This document shows positions 41,650-52,963 of a stretch of 64,000 bases of DNA, piece by piece. The stretch spans positions 125,435,235 through 125,499,234 of the forward strand of contig BSWB01000004.1 of the NCBI GenBank assembly GCA_033239125.1. The letters are read 5' to 3'. This DNA comes from Fagopyrum homotropicum (taxonomy: Eukaryota > Streptophyta > Magnoliopsida > Caryophyllales > Polygonaceae). The notes beneath the pieces were generated by a model. The model saw only the letters and a list, made by a program, of their open reading frames with translations. It was not told where the DNA came from and did not search any database. The position numbers and the translations under genes were made by a program. The first letter of the stretch is position 1; every line of letters starts with the position of its first letter.

Positions 41650-41825
41650 ATCTTAGGTTTGGGGAAGTCAATCATGATGATGAGTAACTCGGCACCATTC
41701 ACATAGCCGGGTGTTTGTGTCTTGCCAAAGTCGGATTGAGCGATATTCCTAACGGGTCATGGTATGTGCATCAAGGGTTAGATGCATGATTGCTGATTTC
41801 CTAGGCTTCGGTTATTGTCCACCTC
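41650..41825 (+). other. Conserved noncoding block, AthA-1 copy
   Basis: GGTTTGGGGAAGTCAATCAT, GATGATGAGTAACTCGGCAC, TTCACATAGCCGGGTGTTTG, TTGCCAAAGTCGGATTGAGC and CTAACGGGTCATGGTATG. The AthB copy on the minus strand matches most of these words although the LTRs of the two families differ. Confidence 0.75.
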
Positions 41826-42279
41826 TGTCCATGCATCCCAAAAGTAAAGTAAAAAGAAAAAAATGTGAAATAAGCAAAGCTTATTGGTGGAAGATGTTGA
41901 AAGTGAAAGTGAAGTATATCCTTTTCCCGGATTCTAGCACCACATTACCTTACATACATCCCCACCCTACACGTTTCTTGACCTTTCTTTTGGGAAGCCC
42001 TTGAGACCTCGAGCTTGTTGATTGACTTAGTGGTTTAAACTGGATTATGCATGATTAATTTCGATAAATTATGACTTATTATGCATTATATGGTTTTATG
42101 CAAAGATGAACACTTTCTTATATTTATAAAATGTTTTGATCATACATTGATTTTAAATTCCATGAAGTATTCTCTTAGAGTGATCTATGATTGTTGCACA
42201 CCATAAAAATGTTTTTGAAAGACTTTTCATTGATTTTCTTGACTTATAATCCATTCTATCTTGTCTTTTATATGCGGAA

Positions 42280-42318
42280 CTTGCTTGGGGACAAGCAAGA
42301 GCTAAGTATGGGGTATTT
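42280..42318 (+). other. Terminal hairpin and polypurine tract of AthA-1
   Basis: CTTGCTTG-GGGA-CAAGCAAG, then AAGTATGGGGTATTT directly before the 3' LTR. Confidence 0.85.
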
Positions 42319-44069
42319 TGATAGCATGAATTATAGTCTATATTTTGGGGTTTGTTTGGACGTTTTATCTTCAATAAACTGCATGTTTGTATGTATAATA
42401 TGTGATTATACTACCATTTCATCTACCTTTGCGGGAATCGAGGTCTACACCTGGTTTTGTTGTAATCGTAGGTAAAATGGCACGTTTTGCATCAAAAAGG
42501 AGCAAAAGGAGCTAGGAAGTCATTGGAGCTACATTCAGGAACATAAGGAAACATCCAGGAAGCATAGCCATGGATTAAAGATTTACTTTGGACCAGATTT
42601 GAGAGATTTCACATTCAGTTGTGACTCACCTCGGTTGGCCACAGATTCACCTCGACCGAGGTGATCCAGAGAAGTCGACTCGACCGAGGCGAACACCTGG
42701 GACGCGGCGAGAATATTTTATTCTTGGCTGAGATCTTTTATCTTTGGAAAGTGATCTTATATTTTTGGGCTTGGCTCCTGGAAGGAAGAAGATATACTAG
42801 ATCATATATTTTACCTATTTTTATGGGAAGAGATCTTTCTAAGATATCTTATCTTTGGAGAGTAATTTTCCTATAAAAAGCGTCGGATTTCCCACAAATC
42901 CGACATCCGCTATCACCTTGCTTTACACCTACTACATCGCTGCAGCCATACTCCAGTTGGGAGATTTGAAGAACCTTTTTGAAGGTTGAAGGAAGATTGT
43001 AGCTTTACAGCTTTTTGAAGGTTTTCTTGTAAGATCACCTTAGATTCTCTTCCTTATTGTCATTCTTGTTGGATTTCTATCCAAGGAACGCTTTGTTGTG
43101 ATATTTGATTCAGTTATTGAAGTCTTTTCATTAAATTCTTCTTGTTCAAATATTCACCTTCTTCCCCTATACTTGATTAATACTTTCATGATGATGAGTG
43201 GCTAATCTCTTTGTGTGATTCTAGGGTGATTGACCGAAGGTTGTGGGAAAAACAATGATAGAATAATCTTAGATTCCAGTAGGACCCTGAAAGTTCGAGT
43301 CTTTAACCTTAACCCTAAGCATCTCGTTCAGTCGATGAACATCTCGGCCGGGGTGGAATTCTTCTGACCGAGGTGACTTATCTGATCCTAAACTGAGAGT
43401 TAAGTGTTAGAGTTTGCCAAATCCTATTCTTGTTACACCTTTCCTGGTTCAATGCAAGCGTAGGATGAGACTTACCCGATAATTCCTTAGTTTGTGTACC
43501 AACGATCATAAGTGTAGGTAATAAATGTTTATCCTTTATTGGGGTTTGAGTGTGCTTTCATCCCATCTTTGTGAGTTAGCTTGAGACTTACCCGGTAAAG
43601 GTTGATTCTATTCCCTTAGGTGGTGTGTTAGTTTGAGGATATAGTTCTTTACCTTAATTCCTTGAGACTTACCCGGTAATAGGAGTTACGGTTTGGGATT
43701 AGTGTTTAGTGAGACTTACCCGGTGATCTATTCCACTTTAGTAACATCTTCCCCATGCAAAAACCTCAGCTTTGTCCGCTTATCTTTAGATCTTGAGTTG
43801 GAACCACAACTAGATGCTTTAATCCCTAGATTTGCATGTTTCCTTTATTGACTTCTTATTCATCTTTGATTGTTTTAATTGCTTTGTGGTTAGTGATTGC
43901 TTAAAGCATACCGTAATTGGACTTTGTTTCACTAAGTCCCTGTGATCGACCCTTGAACTTCCTTGCTTTTTACTACGATTGACCCGTACACTGCGGGTTC
44001 GCATCCTTGTTTTAAGCTTACGTCTAGGGTTATAAATTTAAAGCTTGCACACATCGTTTGGAGCGAACA
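42319..44069 (+). mobile_element. 3' LTR of AthA-1
   Basis: Same length as the 5' LTR (1751 bp) and about 98 percent identical by eye. CACCTCGACCGAGGTG at 42648-42663 is preserved. GAAGA follows at 44070. Confidence 0.95.
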
Positions 44070-45147
44070 GAAGACCACTTTCACTTGTCCATGGGGGACA
44101 TTCTCTTATAGGAGGATGCCATTTGGATTATGTAATGCACCCGCTACCTTCCTGCGATGCATGATGGCTATCTTTTCCGAGTATATAGAGGAGATCATGG
44201 AGGTATTTATGGATGATTTTTCAGTATATGGTTCTTCTTTTGATGATTGCCTATCTAACCTTTCTCTAGTGCTACAAAGATGTGAAGACACTAATCTCAT
44301 CTTGAATTGGGAGAAGTGTCACTTTATGGTTAATGAAGGCATCGTGCTAGGACACCTCGTTTCCAATCGAGGTATTGTGGTCGATCGAGCTAAGATCGAG
44401 ACTATTGAGAAACTTCCTCCCCCTTGTTCTGTTAAGGGTGTGTAGAGTTTTCTCAGCCATGCAGGTTTTCATAGGAGATTCATCAAGGACTTTTCGAAGA
44501 TTTCTAAACCACTAACTAAACTTTTGAATAAGGATATTGTCTTTGAGTTTTCGCAGGAATGTCTTGATGCGTTTTACAGGATGAAGGAAGCGTTGATCTC
44601 CGCTCCCATTATCCAGCCTCCGGATTGGATCTTGCCCTTCGAGATCATGTGTGACGCGAGTGATGTGGTAGTAGGAGTGGTGCTTGGACAAAAGAAGGAT
44701 GGCCGGACCACCGCCATTTACTATGCTAGCAAGACGCTAGATGAAGCCCAGCTAAACTACGCCACCACCGAAAAGGAGCTATTGGCGGTTGTATATGCTT
44801 TTGAGAAATTTCGCTCTTACTTAGTGGAGGCGAAAGTTATTGTTTACACTGACCATGCAGCTATACGTTACTTGCTTGCTAAGAAGGATGCCAAGCCACG
44901 TCTTATTGGATGGATTCTCTTGCTTCAAGAGTTTGACCTAGAGATCCGCGATAAGAGGGGATCCGGAAATTCTGTTGCGGATCACCTCAGCCGGCTACCT
45001 CCCTCCTCACGCGAGAAGGACGAACCACCCATAGACGATTCGTTCCCGGATGAGCACTTGCACTTGCTAGAACGTTTGATACAATTCCTTATCTCACCCC
45101 ATGATGAAGGTGAAGTATGGGGTGAGGATACCTTCCAGCATGTTTAG
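44070..45147 (+). pseudogene. RT second half and RNase H (AthA-2), integrase missing
   Basis: It resumes TTFTCPWGTFSYRRMPFGLC after AthA-1. The catalytic FMDDF lies near 44209-44220. A TAG at 44443-44445 replaces the Arg of GVRSFLGHAGF. RNase H continues with YASKTLDEAQLNYATTEKEL and YTDHAAIRYLLAKKDAKPR, and HLSRL follows. The frame then runs without a stop through SFPDEHLHLLERLI to SPHDEGEVWGEDT and ends at 45147. It thus passes directly from the RNase H spacer to integrase C-terminal text. The in-frame joint shows the integrase loss most cleanly. Confidence 0.92.
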
Positions 45148-45964
45148 GAACACCGTACGGTCCAGCTAGCGATCTTAAATCAAGCGCTTCTTGGGAGGCA
45201 ACCCAAGGTATTGCTTTCTTTTCCCTTTTTCTAGCTTAGCTTTAGATAGTTTGCTTTTGCTTTGTCTTTAGCGTCCTAGACAGACAACATATAATCTCTA
45301 AGGAAGGAATACAACCCAGGAGCAACACTGGAAGGACTGAAGTTCGAGAATTCGAGAAGACGGAGTTTGACTGAGACACATCTCGGTTGCTGTCACAACA
45401 CCTCGACCGAGATGATTCTTGAGCAACCGAGGCGACTAGGGTTTCTGACAATCCACCTCGGTCCGTATCACCTCGGTCCGGTCGAGACCATCTCGACCGA
45501 GGTGACAACAGTTCCAGAAAAGGGTATAAAAGGGAGATCGATTTCTCTCTCTTCCCTCTCTCACCTTCTCGACCGCGGCGCACCAATTCATCTCGTTCCC
45601 GTTTCTCGATTGTTTTCGACGATTCTTGCTTCCAAACTGCAAGGAAAGAGTAGAGGAACAGTTTGCAAGCAACAATCTGCAACAAAAACGCTCCGAATCA
45701 ACCGAATCTCGGGTAAATCGAAATAAAACCCTAACTCGCTTTCTTCACTATTTCGGTCAATTTGGGCTTTGATTGCCCTTGCATTGTGTTGGAAAAGGAT
45801 TAAGTACCCCATAGGAACAATTGGTAGTGATATTGGGGGAAAATAACTGGATTTTTGAGAGTTACGATCGAACAGCTTTCTACCTTGGTCCAGTCGACCT
45901 GCGTCTCGACCGAGGTGTTCTTGAGATCTGACAACCGACCGAGGTGGTCTGACAGAGAGAGAAA
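45148..45964 (+). other. AthA-2 region between pol and post-pol gene
   Basis: It contains the post-integrase hairpin CTTGGG-AGGCAA-CCCAAG (45190-45207), a cluster of family A motifs (45380-45505 and 45895-45950), and TATAAAA at 45525-45531 with a CT-rich leader. Open frames on the minus strand here are by-products of the motif repeats. Confidence 0.75.
45525..45531 (+). promoter_or_regulatory. Probable internal promoter, AthA-2
   Basis: AGGGTATAAAAGGGAGA with a CT-rich leader, 440 bases before the post-pol ATG at 45965; same layout as AthA-1. Confidence 0.5.
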
Positions 45965-46875
45965 ATGAGTTCAGATCGCCAGCTTGTTCTGAGGGATAGG
46001 TCTTCCCCTTCTCCTTCTTCTTCTTCTCGCCGCTCCATACCGGTGATCCATGAGCGTCACCGGATAGATTATGACCGCATTGCTGCGCACCCAGTGATTA
46101 GATATTGATGCGTTCGATTGCCTCTATGTGGATGATGATTTGAGGCGGATGATTTCTATGATAGAGCTGGAGCAGTTTACTGAGATTAGAGCTCCAGCCC
46201 AGCTTGAGCCGACTTTGGAGTTTGTGAGCTCCGTGACCTACCTGCCTACAGAGCAGGTCATCAAGTACCGGTTCCTGAACCGGAACTACTTAGTTTCGAT
46301 AGATCATTGGAGGGAGATCTTCGGCTTCCCGACCCCCACAGTTTCTGATTTTCCTTCTCGAGCCGTGGCTCGAGAGTTCTGGGGCCAGATAGCTCACGTA
46401 GTTGAGCATGCTGACAGGTGGAGACCTGGAGACTCCAAGGAGTGCATCATCTTCCTCCTCGCCTTCAGATTATCCCACCAGATCTTTAGCGAGACACTTC
46501 TGGCGCGTACTGAGACGCCCCAGAAGATTAGACAGGGGAAGCTTCTGAGCTTGTATTGTATGATGATCGGGGGAGTTCCTGACTTTGTTGTGATGTTGGC
46601 TGAGGATCTCCACAGGATCAAGGCAAAGGCGAAGGGAGATATTTGCTGTGGCGGTCTAGTGACTCACATCGCGAGTTACATGGACTTGGATTTGAGTGCT
46701 TGTACTATGGTGGCGGCTGCCAAGCCGCTTGGGCTGCAGGAGATGATGACGAGGAGGATCTTGGTTCCTCGTGGACTTACTACGCCATATGTGGCGATGC
46801 CCTGGGAGCAGACTGCACATCAGGGTATTAGATGGTCATCTCAGTTCTCAGTATGTGACCCTCAGTACTGGTACT
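45965..46875 (+). pseudogene. ATHILA ORF-1-like post-pol protein, first part (AthA-2), cut by AthB
   Basis: The ATG at 45965 gives MSSDRQLVLRDRSSPSP, then HERHRIDYDRI. A short deletion near 46100 shifts the frame. The main domain is open from 46128: QFTEIRAPAQLEPTLEFVSS, YWRE-type text (DHWREIFGFPTP), LLARTETPQKIRQGKLLSLY, RGLTTPYVAMPWEQ. It ends at DPQYWY where AthB is inserted and continues at 59855. Confidence 0.88.
46871..46875 (+). other. Target site duplication of AthB, left copy (imperfect)
   Basis: GTACT here and GTACA at 59850-59854: four of five bases agree. Removing AthB restores DPQYWYTAWIPLIED. Confidence 0.8.
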
Positions 46876-48553
46876 TGTTCGCCACTTAGCATGCGTGCAA
46901 GTAAGTCTTAAATTTATAAAACTAGAATCAAGCAAGTGAACCCGTAGTGTACGGATCGATATAGTTAAGCAAGAATTCCAGAGTATCGAACGCAGGGATT
47001 TGGCGGGTTAAATCCAGTTAAGAATTGTCAAGCAAGTAAATGTATGAGCTTTTGTAAGTATTGGGAAAACAACAATCCTAAAGATCCAGAAATCCAGCTA
47101 TGGCAATCGATTCAAGATATACTAAAGATATAAGGACAGAGTTGAGGTTTGCAAAGGTATACTAATGCAAAGCAATGTACGGTGAAGTTCCAAGGCTTTA
47201 GATGACTTAACTAAAGACACTCTCTATAAAGGTTGTTGAGGCTTCAATATAGAAAGGATCTAAAGGTAAGGATTAATGTCAAATACCCAAACTTGTAATC
47301 CAAGGATCAAGACCAACTAAACCGATTAAGGTTGTGACACTCGGAATCGAGGTAGAGGTTGTTGAGGCTTCACTACCACCTAGAAAAGGCAAGTCAAGAC
47401 TAAGTTAAAGCAAATCTTTAACTTTGGATTAAAGTAAAAGCAAGGTTCGTAAACTAACACAAATTACGGGTGGATCTTGAGTTCCACGGCCGTGGAACCT
47501 CAAGAACAAACCGTGGTTTGGGGTGTCGGCGAAATCTCTCTAACTCTCAGGGTCCAATCTGTTTACGATCGATCTATCATCATCTAAGCCACAACTATCA
47601 ACCCTTCACCTTAGAATTGCTAAAGGGTTTTAGCCAACAACAGTCATATTGATATCAAATTCAAGATTTAAAAGAGTGAAAGATGAAAACCTTTGAAAAC
47701 CTTGAATAAATCTCAAATCAATCTCAAATCCACAAACAAGAACAATGATGTAAGTAGATTCAAAATAACACAAACAATCACAATCCTTGATAAGAACGAA
47801 GAACGGGATGTCAATCCGTCTTCTAATCAAACCTAAGGACAAAGCGTAGCTTCCAAATCTTCAACTCTTCGCAAATCTCCGTTGCGAAATAGCAATCTCT
47901 ACACGTCCAACTTGAAACCCTAGACACGTGCCATCGGCGTAAGCGAAAGTCTAAGCAAAGCTCTCTATGCGGAGGTGACGGAATCTCTCTCTTCCCGTCC
48001 TTTTATAGGGCAAGATAAAATATGAGTCCAGCCCATTGTGTAAAAGATCATGGCTTCGAATTGTACGTTAAAAGATCGCCAGAATCACGGTTTCCTAAGA
48101 TTCCACGCCCGTGGTTTAGAGCGTGGAAACTCATCACGGTTTGTCACAACTTGCACGACCGTGTAACTTGCTGGAATGCTCCACGCTTGTCTTGCCAAGG
48201 TTCCACGGCCGTGGATTAGAGCGTGGATCCTAATACGGCCGTATTTTAGAGCGTGGAAAATAGATGGCTCATAATTCTCCTTTGTCTTGTGCTATTCTTC
48301 AACTTAGCATCCTCCTTAGCTCCTAGTGATGTCCTCATTCCTTTTACATGCTCAATCCATCTCCATTCTCCCTTGATCCATTCGGTTTTAGCTCTTATTC
48401 GCCTACAATCAACACAAAGCTTATGTAGACCTCTATATCGACAAAATAGATAAACTAACTCACAAATGCTTCAATGCTTTATCAATGATCACCTTTATGG
48501 ATGAAATACACTTAGAAAACGTGCCTAAAATATCACAATATTTCATGCTAACA
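46876..48553 (-). mobile_element. 3' LTR of AthB
   Basis: On the minus strand TGTTAGCATG (48553) to GGCGAACA (46876). TATAAAA lies at 48001-48007. The perfect 18-base palindrome GTTCCACGGCCGTGGAAC lies at 47481-47498; others lie at 48202-48215 and AATACGGCCGTATT at 48232-48245. Confidence 0.94.
47481..47498 (-). repeat. Family B palindrome, longest copy
   Basis: GTTCCACGGCCGTGGAAC. Other copies: 48202-48215, 51366-51381, 51814-51829, 55323-55336, 59496-59509, with decayed ones near 48093, 51895, 55224, 55275, 58776 and 59395. Confidence 0.9.
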
Positions 48554-48592
48554 AATAACCCCATACTTGCCACTTGCTTGTCCCTAAGCAAG
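48554..48592 (-). other. Polypurine tract and terminal hairpin of AthB
   Basis: On the minus strand CTTGCTTA-GGGA-CAAGCAAG, then GGCAAGTATGGGGTTATT and the LTR. Confidence 0.82.
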
Positions 48593-49783
48593 GTCTTTCA
48601 AAAGCTTTAAAACTCAAGTTAGGATGAAATATGGATATACTCTCAAAGCAAAACTTCTTTTAGATGAATGTTCTTTCTAATCAATAGATCATTCTCCAAT
48701 CTTGCTTCATTCGTTTATAAGACTTTGATACACATAATCAAAGAGTAAAGAGTAAAGAAAGCTCATGAATTGATCAAACTTCCATGTAAACATCATAACC
48801 TTCAAACATTATCAAAATCAATCATAAGAAATTTCAATTTAGATCACCAAGTCATATATCATTCTTTTGATCTTAAGGACTTTCAAACAAGGTCTAGAAT
48901 GCGGAAAGGGAAGGAAAACTTTAAGGAATGTGGTGCATGAATCCGGGAAAGTGGATAACTACTCTTTTCTTTTTCTCTTGCGGTTTCCGCAGCACTTTCA
49001 ACTTAGAGCTTCGCTCTCTTCTTTTCATTTTCCGACTTTACTTTTGGAGTTATGGATAGAGGTGCACAAAAACCGAAGCCTAGGAGATTGGCGTTTCTCA
49101 TTTTTACGAGATACCTCAAACCCTTGATGCACATACCATAATCTGCTAGGAATATCGCTTAATCCGACTTTGGCAAGACACAAACACCCGGCTATGTGAA
49201 TGGTACCGAGTTACTCATCATCATGATTGACTTCCCAAAACCTATAATTTCTTTCTATTCTTTTGAATGCAAAGTATTGCTTTCATGGCCCTCCCACATC
49301 AAACATGCCATTATTTCAATGAGGGGTTAAATGATCAAAGGAAGAAGAAAGAAAATCGAATTGCCTTAATCATCTAAAAAAGAAGCATAAGAACTTATCA
49401 TGTGATTTCAACCTTGATTTCTCAACATGATTTAAGTAACATTTATCACATTATGAAACTTGCAAAAGAGGAATAATCAACTCATTCAATTTCTTTTCAA
49501 TTCACTATTTGTTTAAGCATGCGATTGTCATCAAAACTCAATTCACAAGTGGTGATTATCATAGAAATCATCTCTATCCTTAGAATGAACATGCAAGGTA
49601 GTCTCGATAAAAGCATACAAAAGTGAGTAAGAGTTATTACAACTATTAGTCACACCCCCACCCAATACTTGGAACAAACATTGTCCCTAATGTTCAAAAA
49701 GAAAAAGAAGAAAAGAAAGAAAGAAAAAGAACTCACAAAACGGTGGTGGAGCGGCTAAAATGGTCGATCATCAAAGGTCCTTA
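48593..49783 (-). other. AthB 3' noncoding region
   Basis: It holds the conserved block (49060-49260 on the minus strand, with GATGATGAGTAACTCGGTAC and TTCACATAGCCGGGTGTTTG) and the internal cassette at 49652-49694 (minus strand AACATT-AGGGAC-AATGTT, then AAGTATTGGGTGGGGG). The open frame 48867-49127 on the plus strand is antisense to the block and not a gene in my view. Confidence 0.75.
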
Positions 49784-51315
49784 CTACGGTGGAGGCGGTG
49801 GTGGAAACGGGGAGAAGCTGGGATCATAGTACCGCCCGAACTGCTGGCGGTAAACATCTCTCATGATGTGGTCAAGATCGTCGACTCGTGCATCCCTAGC
49901 ATCAGCACGAATCTCCAAAGCTCCAACCCTATCGGAAAGGTCGGTAGCCCACTGTGGCAGCTGCTCGTACCAACCAGGCGGTTGGCTGTACCACGCCGGT
50001 GCATCTGAAGGTGCTGGTGCAGGTGGCGGCTGTGCATGCCAAGGCGGTGGAGCTCCCATCCAATCCGGCTGAGTGCTATACCAAGCAGGAGAATCCGCCA
50101 TCCAAGTCGGCCTCTCGCTCACACTAGCACGGCGAGAGGAAGATCCAGAAGCTCTAGTGGGACGGGGAGAGTGTCTAGGAAGGCCAGGAACTGCATCCGG
50201 CTGATCCGGGAATGTACCAAAGTCATGATCAGCTCCTCCTTCCTCAAACTCGTCATCCCCTCTCATCTCCTCCTCTACAACTAGTGGTGGTGGAACATAG
50301 GGAGGGGCTACTAATCTATTTGCATGCATGGCAGCGAACGTCGCCTTCCAGTTATGGCGTCCAGCCATAATTGAATACTCGGGAAGCCACTCTATCCCTC
50401 TCCCTGTCCTACTCTCCCAAGGCATAGCAGCATATGGTGGACCTCTATGGGTAGGGAAAATAATGCCTCTAGTCATGAGGCTATGTAGTCCTAGGGGTGT
50501 AGCTGCAATACATGTACATGCTGAGAAATCTACCCCTAACTGTCTAGCAAGGTGGGTGACCATCCCACCGTATCCAATGTTACCAGCCCTCTTATTCTTT
50601 AGCTTGCTCATAGTAGCACCTAAGAGGTTGGCGCAGTCAGCAGGTCTACCGTATAGCATACAATAGAGAAGGAAAAGCTCGTCTGTCTTGATTTTCTGAG
50701 GCATCTCCATCCTAGGGAAGAGATACTCAGAAAGCACCCTATGAGCAATCTTCAAGGCTAGGTGATACATCAACCTAGCCTTGGTATCAGCTGGCTGCCA
50801 GCGGTCCTCGCTGGCGTAGATCATCGCAATCTCCTCCCAGAAATCCTTGGCGTATACACCACTAGGAAATCGACCATTAAAGGTCTCGTGGAACCCAAAG
50901 AAGGCTCCACACTCTCTAATCGAAAAATCATAGTTTCTCTCCATCAGCCAGAAAGAAACTGTCCTGTCTACGTGACTGTGCTCGAAGGAAACCACAAATC
51001 CCTCGTGATCTCCTCATAAGCATCTTCCCGAATAGCGGAGAAGATGACTAGACCGGCTCTATCTAAAAGCCAAGTAAGGTCTCCTATCACATGTAGAGTC
51101 TCTAACTCCTCAAGAAATAGGTATCTAGGTCCTATGACCGCTCTCTTGTGGATCCTCTCTAAAGCATCGAGATGATCGTCATGGATAGTGGGGATCCTAG
51201 GGGGAGGTGGTGATGGTGATGATGGAGGTGATGGAGGCTCGGTGGGTGGTGCTCTAGAGGAGGAAGCATCGTTGCATTTCCTGTTTTTGTTCTTATCCTT
51301 GTTCCTACCGGACAT
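49784..51315 (-). pseudogene. ATHILA ORF-1-like post-pol protein (AthB), one frameshift
   Basis: Start chosen at the ATG at 51315 (MSGRNKDKNKNRK), matching the short charged head of the AthA protein. A Pro/Ser stretch precedes AVIGPRYLFLEELETLHVI. Near 50990 the frame shifts within ITRDL-VVSFEHS. The domain continues: TVSFWLMERNYDFSIRECGA, FFGFHETF, YAKDFWEEIAMIY, MEMPQKIKTDELFLLYCM, GGMVTHLARQLGVDFSACT and GPPYAAMPWES. The second half is Trp/Pro-rich (repeated PAWY, PPWHAQPPP, PPGWYEQ), then a helical DLSDRVGALEIRADARDARV and a C-terminus of YDPSFSPFPPPPPP. The Asp-Pro-Ser plus poly-Pro end is shared with AthA. Confidence 0.87.
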
Positions 51316-51764
51316 TCTTCTCACAAAATCCATATTCTGTCGAAAACCACGGTCTGTTCTAGGATTTCCACGGCCGTGGAACGTACAGGGACCGTGGTTC
51401 GGCACGTAATTTCGCAAATCTTAACAGAATCACAACAAACTCAGCAGCAAATAGTCCTAGACTAATTTCCGTCCAATTCCAATTAGTTCTCCTAAAAATT
51501 CTATCAAAAACGAAGCCAAATCGACGAAGAGAGAGAAAGAACCAAAAACCTAGGTTTTCGGATTTTGGAATCCGAATTTTGTCTTCTCCGGTGATTTGCC
51601 GCTCGAATTGTTGCTTGGATCTTGTAGGTGATTGGATTTGCTTCAGTTTTGGTCAAAGAATCGTCAAAAACGATTAACGAATGAGGATTTGAGAAAGGGG
51701 GAGTGAAATTGGCGATTTGGGTGTGGTTTTGAGTTTTTGTGGTGTGTTTTGTGAAGAAATGTGG

Positions 51765-51772
51765 TTTATATA
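51765..51772 (-). promoter_or_regulatory. Probable internal promoter of AthB post-pol gene
   Basis: On the minus strand TATATAAA about 450 bases before the ATG at 51315, followed by text like a plant 5' UTR (CTAGGTTTTTGGTTCTTTC, CTCTCTCTTCG). Two family B palindromes flank it (51814-51829 and 51366-51381). Confidence 0.45.
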
Positions 51773-52103
51773 GTGGCCGTAAAAATTTTTGAAAATCACG
51801 GTCTGTCGGGGGGTTCCACGGCCGTGGAAATGTACGGAACCGTGGTTTTGGTGATTTTTCTCAGGCTTTTGAAAATTACGGTCACTGTAGTTGTCACGAC
51901 CGTGGTTTAAGCCGTGGAACTTTCTGTAATGCTCCAAAGCCCATGTTTCGTCAATTTTTTTCAAGTTTTTCCTTCCCCTTTTCTTTTCCACTGTTCCTAC
52001 ATCCAAAAACACGAACATACCGGAAAGCATCGAAGGCAAAACAATGCAAAACGTCTAAACTAAACTAATCTATGAATCTAAAACAAAAACGTAAATGCAA
52101 TAC

Positions 52104-52121
52104 CTTGGGTTGCTTCCCAAG
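52104..52121 (-). other. Post-integrase hairpin, AthB copy
   Basis: On the minus strand CTTGGG-AAGCAA-CCCAAG, preceded by GACCTTAAACAAAGCGCTT. The stem is conserved and the loop differs by one base. Confidence 0.75.
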
Positions 52122-52162
52122 AAGCGCTTTGTTTAAGGTCCGTAGCTAGACCAAATTCACAC

Positions 52163-52924
52163 TTATACGAGTGCGGTGGGCGCGAACTCTTCAGCTTGGA
52201 GTTCCGGCGTATACTTCTTGAGTCGTTGACCGTTCACCTTAAAACTTCCGCCCGTTTCACCCCATACTTCAACTCCACCATGGGGAAAGATACGTTTGAT
52301 TAGAAAAGGTCCGGTCCAATGAGATTTAAGCTTACCTGGAAAGAGACGAAGCCTTGAATTGAAGAGGAGAACTTGATCTCCTTCTTTGAGGTCCTTTGGA
52401 ATGATATGCTTATCATGCCAACGCTTCGCCCTTTCTTTATAGATCTTGGCATTTTCGTAAGCGTTCAAGCGAAGTTCTTCAAGCTCATTTAGGTCCAAGA
52501 GACGCTTCTCTCCCGCTTCCTTCATGCTGAAGTTCAACCGCTTGATTGCCCAAAACGCCTTGTGCTCCAACTCTACCGGTAAATGGCAAGACTTCCCATA
52601 CACAAGGTTGTGTGGTGTAGTTCCGATGGGAGTCTTATATGCAGTCCGGTACGCCCACAATGCGTCATCTAGTTTCAAAGACCAATCCTTCCTAGTCCTT
52701 GAAACCGTCTTCTCTAAGATTCCTTTGATTTCTCGGTTTGAGATCTCCACTTGTCCACTAGTTTGTGGATGATAAGGGGTGGCGATCTTGTGAGTCACCC
52801 CATACTTAGCTAGAAGAGCTTCAAAACGCCGGGCAATGAAGTGAGAGCCTCCATCACTAATGATGGTCCGTGGTGTCCCAAATCGTGGGAAGATGGTCTT
52901 GTTAAAGAACTTAACCACTACCAT
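52163..52924 (-). pseudogene. Integrase core and C-terminal part (AthB)
   Basis: It reads VVVKFFNKTIFPRFGTPR and IISDGGSHF (second catalytic Asp). The catalytic Glu is in HPQTSGQVEISNREI. ALWAYRTAYKTPIGTTPHNL and KLKSHWTGPF follow, and the end is HGGVEVWGETGGSFKVNGQR, LKKYTPELQAEEFAP. It is open over 253 codons. It is the continuation of the frame ending at 52964, separated by a stop in the first part of the core. Confidence 0.92.
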
Positions 52925-52963
52925 GGCATCATTGGTGGGAGAGGCAATCGCTTCAACCCAACT

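Larger units (their letters stand above)
40880..42318 (+). other. AthA-1 3' noncoding region
   Basis: It holds an internal cassette at 40964-40994 (CACTG-GGA-CAGTG, then AAGTATGGGGTA), family motifs at 41175-41245 including CACCTCGACCGAGGTG at 41230-41245, the conserved block at 41650-41825, and the terminal hairpin and purine tract at 42280-42318. No gene seen. Confidence 0.8.
32329..44069 (+). mobile_element. AthA-1, complete-length Athila element lacking integrase
   Basis: 11741 bp with two LTRs of 1751 bp that differ at about 40 places by eye (roughly 2 percent), and a perfect GAAGA duplication. The insertion is fairly young. Gag and protease are broken and integrase is missing. RT-RNase H is open and the post-pol gene has only isolated stops. 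It is inserted in the RT of its sister AthA-2. Confidence 0.95.

Noticed and set aside
42319..44069. Possibility that this is a solo LTR rather than the 3' LTR of AthA-1
   Set aside because: The GAAGA duplication at 32324-32328 and 44070-44074, equal LTR lengths and the purine tract at 42303-42318 show that it closes one complete element.
45242..45812. Three overlapping minus-strand frames of 74-147 codons in AthA-2
   Set aside because: They are antisense to the leader of the post-pol gene and differ from the AthA-1 counterparts by stops; no domain.
49863..51409. Several plus-strand open frames of 69-112 codons
   Set aside because: They are shadows of the AthB post-pol gene on the minus strand.
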